In this document: positions 32,874 to 37,447 of the stretch, piece by piece
Layout: each line of letters starts with the position of its first letter
Numbering within the stretch: position 1 is the stretch's first letter
Assembly: GCA_035303785.1 (NCBI GenBank)
Contig: DATGRI010000066.1
Coordinates: 1-37,447 of the forward strand
Direction: 5' to 3'
Source of the DNA: Sphingobacteriaceae bacterium
Lineage (GTDB): Bacteria; Bacillota; Sulfobacillia; Thermaerobacterales; RSA17
Length of the DNA stretch: 37,447 nucleotides
Position numbers and translations under genes: made by a program
Notes under the pieces: model-generated
Seen by the model: only the letters and a program-made list of their open reading frames with translations
Told to the model about the DNA's origin: nothing
Databases searched by the model: none

Positions 32874-33137
32874 CTAGTACGGCAAACCGGTGGCCCGGTA
32901 GCGAGGAGAATCCTGCAGGTTGACGTTCACCGGCATGGAGGGCGCCAGGGTGGACAGGGCATGCTTGTAAATGAGCATGTTGCGATTATCGCTTTCGATC
33001 ATCACGGTGAAGTTGTCGAAAGCCCTCACGTATCCTTTGATCTGCACCCCGTTGACCAGGAACACCGTCAAGGGCACATTGTCCCGGCGCAGTTGGTTGA
33101 GGAAGGCATCCTGGAGGTTGAGTTGCCCTCTGGCCAC
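32874..33137 (-). CDS. hfq: RNA chaperone Hfq
   Basis: This 87-residue Sm-like protein forms a hexamer that binds small RNAs and mRNAs. The Sm1 motif is visible in NLQDAFLNQLRR, VPLTVFLVNGVQIKGYV and DNFTVMIES, and Sm2 in NMLIYKHALSTLAP. GTG 33137 is chosen to match the family N-terminus (short stretch then NLQDxFLNxLR). A GTG at 33185 that overlaps the miaA stop (GTGA) would add 16 residues and cannot be ruled out. It follows miaA, the classic miaA-hfq pairing. Confidence 0.96.
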   Translation of the reverse strand: MARGQLNLQDAFLNQLRRDNVPLTVFLVNGVQIKGYVRAFDNFTVMIESDNRNMLIYKHALSTLAPSMPVNVNLQDSPRYRATGLPY

Positions 33138-33181
33138 TTCGTCACCCCATCTGTGTGTAGACGGACCAAGTCCGTGGCGCT

Positions 33182-34126
33182 TCACTTCGACGGCAGAGGC
33201 AACTCACCTGCCGCCTGCTGCAACACCGCTGCCAAAAGTTGTTCTTGCGTCATCCGGCCCACATCCAGCCAGATAACCCCCTCCTCCCGGCGGAACCAGG
33301 TGAACTGGCGCCGGGCAAAGTGGCGGGTGTCCCGCTTCAGCTGCCGGACGGCCTCGTCCCAAGGCAGCTCCCCCAGCAAAAAGCGGGTCAAATGGCGGTA
33401 GCCCAAGATCTGCAGGCCGAAGCAGTCGGGAGGGTAGCCCGCCGCCAGGACGGCCCGCACCTCGTCCAGCCAGCCGGCGGCCAATTGCTGGTCGCTGCGC
33501 CGGTTGATGCGCTGGTACAAGGCTTCCCGCTCCATGGTCAAGCCGATTTGAACCAGTTTATAGGGAGACGCCGGGGGCGGCTGGGAGCTTTCGTCTCCTC
33601 CCCCCTGCTGCCGGTGGTGGTTGATCTCCAGAGCCCGGATGACCCGCTGCAGGTCGTTGGGATGGATCCGGGCGGCAGCCTCGGGATCCACGGCGGCCAG
33701 GCGCCGGTGCAGGTAGGCGTTCCCCTTCTCCGCTGCCAGGTCGGCCAGGGAGCGGCGCAGCTCCCAGTTGGGCTTCACCGGCGGGAAGGGCAGGCTCCTG
33801 GTCAAGGAGCGGATGTAGAAGCCCGTGCCCCCCACCAGGACCGGCAGGCGGCCCCGCCCATGGGTGGTGGCGATGGCCTCCGCCGCCAGGGTGCGGAATT
33901 CCGCCACGGTGAAATCCTCGTCGGGATCCCGGATGTCGATGAGGTGGTGGGGAACTTCCCGCCGCTGGGCCGGCGTGGGCTTGGCGGTGCCGATGTCCAG
34001 CATGCGGTAAACCATGGCCGAATCGGCGGAGATGATTTCGATGTCCACTTCCCGGGCCAGAGCCAGGGCCAGGTCGGTTTTGCCCGTAGCCGTCGGACCC
34101 AGGATCACCAACAGGGGAATGGCCAT
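33182..34126 (-). CDS. miaA: tRNA dimethylallyltransferase MiaA
   Basis: This 314-residue enzyme transfers a dimethylallyl group to A37 of tRNAs that read UNN codons. It has the P-loop GPTATGKTDLA, DSAMVYRMLDIGTAKP, HHLIDIRDPDEDFTVAEF and PVLVGGTGFYIRSL, and late RHFARRQFTWFRREEG. The length is normal. GAGGTGG precedes the ATG at 34126, and the mutL stop lies 14 bases upstream. A possible GTG at 34138 would add 4 residues. Confidence 0.97.
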   Translation of the reverse strand: MAIPLLVILGPTATGKTDLALALAREVDIEIISADSAMVYRMLDIGTAKPTPAQRREVPHHLIDIRDPDEDFTVAEFRTLAAEAIATTHGRGRLPVLVGGTGFYIRSLTRSLPFPPVKPNWELRRSLADLAAEKGNAYLHRRLAAVDPEAAARIHPNDLQRVIRALEINHHRQQGGGDESSQPPPASPYKLVQIGLTMEREALYQRINRRSDQQLAAGWLDEVRAVLAAGYPPDCFGLQILGYRHLTRFLLGELPWDEAVRQLKRDTRHFARRQFTWFRREEGVIWLDVGRMTQEQLLAAVLQQAAGELPLPSK

Positions 34127-34139
34127 GACTGCCACCACC

Positions 34140-35990
34140 TCAGGCCCGCTTGAACAGCCGCTCGATCTGGCCCATGTTCAGGTGGATCATGGTCGGCCGC
34201 CCGTGGGGGCACGTATAGGGGTTTTCTGCTGCGGCCAACTGCTCCAGGAGGGCCTGGATTTCCTCGGGGGCCAGGGGGTCGTGGGCTTTCACCGCCGTCT
34301 TGCAGGCGGCCATGGTGCGCAGGGCGATGTCCGCCTCCACCCAAACCTGGTCCCGCTCCTGGCGGCCCGCCGCCAGGGCCGCCAGCAGTTCCTGGAGGTG
34401 GTGGCCGGCCCCCTCCCGCCGGAACAGCCAGGGCACTTCCCGCAGCAGCAGGGTGCCGGGCCCAAAGGATTCCACCCGGAAGCCGAAAGCCTCCACCGTT
34501 TCCCGGTGCTCCTCCCAGACGGCCATTTCCTCGGGGCTCAATTCCACCGGCAGGGGAACGGCCAGCTGCTGGGCCAGGGGATAGCGGGTCTGTCCCTGCT
34601 GCATGAAGTGCTCAAAGTATACCCGTTCATGGGCTGCGTGTTGATCGATCAAGTACAGGCCGTCGGGGCCCTTGGCCACGATGTAGGTCTGGTCCAGCAC
34701 CCCCAGCACGGTGAGTTGGCGCAATAGGGCCGGTACGGGCGGGCGGCCGGTGGGCGGCCGGTCCCCCACCGGGGTTCCGGCAGCATCGGACCGGGCGGCC
34801 GGTGCCTCAGGCCGGGACCTTTCCTCCTGCAAGGTGGTGCCGCTCTCTACCCCGTCCCAGGCGGCGGCCACCTGCTCATGGGCGCCCTGCCGGGCCCCGC
34901 GGGCGCCGGTCGCTCCCCGGGCACCGGGCCAGAAGGGCCGGGGCACCAGGTCGGCGCCCTGCAGGGCCTCCGTGACCGCCTGGTGCAGGGCATCGGCCAG
35001 TTCGTCCTCCTGCAGAAAGCGGACGACCCGCTTGGTGGGATGGACGTTCACATCCACCATGCCGTAGGGCAGGGAAATTTGGACGATGAAAACCGGCCAC
35101 CGGTGCAGGGGCAGCAGGTGCCGGTAGGCGTCTTCCACCGCCCCCCGCAGGGCGTCGCTTTGGACGGGGCGGCCGTTGACCAGGATGAACTGGTACTGGC
35201 GGCCCGCCCGGGCTACGGCGGGCAGGGACACGTAGCCCCACAACCGGGCATCCAGGTCCGGCGCCCCTCCTTCAAAGGGGATCAAGTGCCGGGCGATGTG
35301 GGGCCCCATCACGGCCGCCGCTGCCGCCAAGGGGTCGCCGTTGCCCGGTGTCTGCCACTGAACGCGGCCGTTGTGGGTCAGTTTGAAGGCGACATGGGGG
35401 TGGCCCAGGGCGGCGGGCTGCACCGTCTCGGCGATGCGGGCGAACTCGGTGGTGGTGCTTTGCAGCCCTTTCCGCCGCGCCGGGGTGTTGAAAAACAGGT
35501 CTTCCACCGTAACGGCGGTGCCCGGCGGGGCCCCCACCGGCCCCGACCATTCCAGGCGACCGCCGTGGAAGACGGCCCGGAAGGCTTCTCCCGATTCCGG
35601 GGGGCGGCTGGTGATGGTCAACTTGGCTACGGCGGCAATGCTGGCCAGAGCCTCGCCCCGGAAGCCCAAAGTGGTGATGCGCTCCAAGTCTTTGGCATTG
35701 CGGAGCTTGCTGGTGGCGTGGCGCTGCACCGCCAGGGGGACTTCCTCGGGGAGCATGCCGTGGCCGTCATCCTGGACGGTAATCTCCGCCTTGCCCCCGT
35801 CCCGGACGGAGATGTCGATCTGCCGGGCGCCGGCGTCCAGGGCGTTTTCCACCAGTTCTTTCACCACTGCGGCCGGCCGCTCGATGACTTCCCCCGCGGC
35901 GATGAGGTCGGCCACTTCGGGGGCCAGGATGGTTATGGGAGGCCGCCCCCGCCCCGCCGGGGAGCGGTGGGCCGGTGTGCTGGTCGCCAA
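34140..35990 (-). CDS. mutL: DNA mismatch repair protein MutL
   Basis: This 616-residue protein has the N-terminal GHKL ATPase (VIERPAAVVKELVENALDAG, DDGHGM, TLGFRGEALASI, NTPARRKG). The C-terminal dimer and endonuclease domain has the metal motif DQHAAHERVYFE, which fits DQHA(x)2E(x)4E, plus ACKTAVKA and CPHGRP. It should therefore nick DNA itself, as in methyl-independent repair. A Pro/Arg-rich linker joins the halves. TTG 35990 is chosen because the GGAGGTG ribosome site overlaps the alternative GTG 36002. No mutS lies directly upstream in this window. Confidence 0.95.
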   Translation of the reverse strand: MATSTPAHRSPAGRGRPPITILAPEVADLIAAGEVIERPAAVVKELVENALDAGARQIDISVRDGGKAEITVQDDGHGMLPEEVPLAVQRHATSKLRNAKDLERITTLGFRGEALASIAAVAKLTITSRPPESGEAFRAVFHGGRLEWSGPVGAPPGTAVTVEDLFFNTPARRKGLQSTTTEFARIAETVQPAALGHPHVAFKLTHNGRVQWQTPGNGDPLAAAAAVMGPHIARHLIPFEGGAPDLDARLWGYVSLPAVARAGRQYQFILVNGRPVQSDALRGAVEDAYRHLLPLHRWPVFIVQISLPYGMVDVNVHPTKRVVRFLQEDELADALHQAVTEALQGADLVPRPFWPGARGATGARGARQGAHEQVAAAWDGVESGTTLQEERSRPEAPAARSDAAGTPVGDRPPTGRPPVPALLRQLTVLGVLDQTYIVAKGPDGLYLIDQHAAHERVYFEHFMQQGQTRYPLAQQLAVPLPVELSPEEMAVWEEHRETVEAFGFRVESFGPGTLLLREVPWLFRREGAGHHLQELLAALAAGRQERDQVWVEADIALRTMAACKTAVKAHDPLAPEEIQALLEQLAAAENPYTCPHGRPTMIHLNMGQIERLFKRA

Positions 35991-36050
35991 CGTGTTTCCC
36001 ACCTCCGGGCTTTATTGCCACTTCGGCCAAGAAACCGCCGGCTCCTTGTT

Positions 36051-37367
36051 TCATCCTCCCGGCGCCGGCAGGGGGCCTACATCAAAGCCTACCACGGGTC
36101 CGTCCAGCAGCAGGCGCGGCTCGGCGCCGCCCGCCGCGGGTACGGCGTAAAGGGCAGGCTGGCCGCCCACCGGCTCCCCCTCGCCGCACGATATGAAGGC
36201 GATCCAGTCACCGCCGGGGAACCAGCGCCCCGGCCCTCCCTGCAGGCAGTTGGAGACGACCATGGGCTCCGGGGACCAGTCGGGAGCCGCGGCGGCGGTG
36301 ATGCGACCCAGGCGCACCACCCGGCCGTCCACGTCGGCAAAAAATGTGGCTGTAACCAGCAAGCGGTCGTCCTGGGGCGACCAGGCAGGATAGAGCACCC
36401 GGTCGGAGCCGGTGTCCAGCCTGGCGGCCTCCCGGGAAACCAGGTCCACCACCCGGACGGCGGCGGCGCTGCCCGCCGGGCTGACGTAGGCGGCGTAGCG
36501 GCCGTCCCGGCTGACCTGCAGGTCCCGGCGGGGCTCCAGGAGCATGTCTTCTACCGGCGCGGATTCGCCGGTGGTCCAGTCCACCACCCACAACTTGTGC
36601 TCCCAGGCCGCCAGCAGGTGGCGCCCGTCGGGGAGCCACACGGGCCAACTGCCGGGATGGTCAACCGGGATGACTTCTCCGGTGGCAATGTTGACCACCC
36701 GCAGGCCGTCCATGGCGATATAGGCGCCGTCCCGGGACCAGTTGAAGGCCGTAAAGGGCCCGGTCTCGGCCACTTCCCGGTCTTCATTCCGGTCCAGGTC
36801 GTAGACCCGCAAGGTGCCGTCCCGGGCCAGGTAGGCGACGCGGCGGCCGTCGGGGGAAAGCTGGGGCCGGGCCGCCACGCAGCGGCCGCCGGTGGTCAGC
36901 GGCCGGGGCTCGCCGTCGCCGTCCAAGACGAGAAGATCGAAGCCTTCCTCCCCCGCTCTTGTGGCCGCAAAGCGGGCCGGGGGCACGGCAGCCGCGGACT
37001 TCTCGGGCTCCTCCCGATGGTCCTGGTCATCTTGTCGGCCTGGGTCGTCTTGAGCCGGGCCGGCCGAGCCGACCGGCAACGGGGCTGCGGCAACCGGCTG
37101 GGGCGGTTCTTCCCCGGCGGGCAAAGCCTCTGGTTCGGCAGGCTCCGCCGTTAGGACATCCTCCTCAAGGATTACCTGATCCGTTTCCGAAGCATCCTCC
37201 CCCATCTGCCCGGCAGCCTCCGCCTGGGTTTCCAGGATCGCCTCGCCGGCAGGTTCGTCATCTTGGGCATCTGGGGGAATAACTACTGGGAAAGGCCGTG
37301 CAGCCGGATTGACCGGCGGCTCACCGTAATGTATTACAACCTTCGGGGTTTGCCCGGCATCCTTCAC
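36051..37367 (-). CDS. Beta-propeller-like (PD40/WD40-like) protein
   Basis: This 438-residue protein has an acidic Pro/Glu-rich N-terminal half (about 130 residues). A propeller follows with repeats such as LSPDGRRVAYLA, WSRDGAYIAMD, LPDGRHLLAAW, VSRDGRYAAYVS, WSPQDDRLLVTA and FPGGDWIAFIS. No signal peptide is visible from the GTG at 37367, which follows GGGAGGGAG. The frame stays open to the window edge, however, so a longer protein with a signal or anchor is possible. The function is unknown; the likely role is protein-protein binding. It is the second such protein here, the other being in the sigma/anti-sigma operon. Confidence 0.7.
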   Translation of the reverse strand: MKDAGQTPKVVIHYGEPPVNPAARPFPVVIPPDAQDDEPAGEAILETQAEAAGQMGEDASETDQVILEEDVLTAEPAEPEALPAGEEPPQPVAAAPLPVGSAGPAQDDPGRQDDQDHREEPEKSAAAVPPARFAATRAGEEGFDLLVLDGDGEPRPLTTGGRCVAARPQLSPDGRRVAYLARDGTLRVYDLDRNEDREVAETGPFTAFNWSRDGAYIAMDGLRVVNIATGEVIPVDHPGSWPVWLPDGRHLLAAWEHKLWVVDWTTGESAPVEDMLLEPRRDLQVSRDGRYAAYVSPAGSAAAVRVVDLVSREAARLDTGSDRVLYPAWSPQDDRLLVTATFFADVDGRVVRLGRITAAAAPDWSPEPMVVSNCLQGGPGRWFPGGDWIAFISCGEGEPVGGQPALYAVPAAGGAEPRLLLDGPVVGFDVGPLPAPGG

Positions 37368-37447
37368 CGACCGCTCCCTCCCATCGGTGGACTGGCATTC
37401 AATCCCTATGCCCGGAGGAGGCGGCCAATCCCAACGGCTTGCAATAA

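Noticed and set aside
32820-32880. Small inverted repeat GCCGTA/TACGGC at the end of hfq as a terminator
   Set aside because: Only 6 bp, a 15-base loop and no T-run.
34878-37154. Very long open frame (about 758 codons) on the + strand
   Set aside because: It lies opposite mutL and the propeller gene, has the Gly/Pro/Arg/His-rich composition of a GC-driven shadow frame and shows no recognisable domain.

Overview
The window looks like the chromosome of a high-GC, spore-forming, deep-branching member of the Bacillota (Symbiobacterium/Thermaerobacter/Limnochorda-like; the exact lineage is inference). The reasons are the very GC-rich third positions, many TTG and GTG starts behind strong GGAGG ribosome sites, 4-base stop/start overlaps in operons, and gene content: a SpoVK-type AAA ATPase, a lexA/yneA-like divergent pair with Gram-positive SOS boxes, a RibU riboflavin carrier under an FMN riboswitch, and an adenosylmethionine decarboxylase of the Thermotoga/Bacillus type. 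Nothing suggests a phage or plasmid apart from an integrase remnant next to a tRNA-Pro gene at the left edge.

Left part (1-15.7 kb), mostly + strand. After the integrase scar and tRNA-Pro(GGG) comes a sulfur-carrier cysteine operon. It holds one polypeptide fusing a ubiquitin-like carrier (MoaD/ThiS/CysO type), an E1-like adenylyltransferase and a rhodanese, followed by CysM and a JAMM metalloprotease (Mec type). A GT4 glycosyltransferase is translationally coupled to a large membrane protein with an outside phosphatase-like domain. A SAM-linked block follows: speD (polyamine synthesis), then ndk, a MarR regulator, an MTA/MTI phosphorylase, an SAH hydrolase-family enzyme, an MTA/SAH deaminase, a histidine phosphatase and surE. 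Residues in the phosphorylase and the adjacent deaminase suggest that MTA and SAH are salvaged after deamination, as described for methanogens. A TIGR04086-like membrane protein and a polysaccharide deacetylase-like protein with an altered active site end this part.

Middle part (15.7-23.3 kb). The minus strand carries the FMN riboswitch and ribU, a large beta-propeller-like lipoprotein, and an ECF sigma/anti-sigma pair; a lipoprotein is read divergently from the sigma gene. The lexA gene and a LysM membrane protein (YneA-like) diverge from a short region with two LexA boxes.

Right part (23.4-37.4 kb), almost all minus strand. Read right to left, mutL-miaA-hfq-spoVK-hflX-lexA keeps an order I recall from Bacillus subtilis. 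Inserted into it are a 7Fe ferredoxin, a Crp/Fnr regulator, an uncharacterised operon (SpoVK, small GTPase, UbiA-like membrane protein, small CxxC membrane protein) and three tandem M20 amidohydrolases. A beta-propeller-like protein lies upstream of mutL at the right edge.

The points most worth a second look are the carrier-E1-rhodanese fusion next to its own JAMM protease (with a junction codon one base from a stop), the predicted deaminate-first SAM salvage operon, the SpoVK-GTPase-UbiA-like operon, and the triplicated amidohydrolases.
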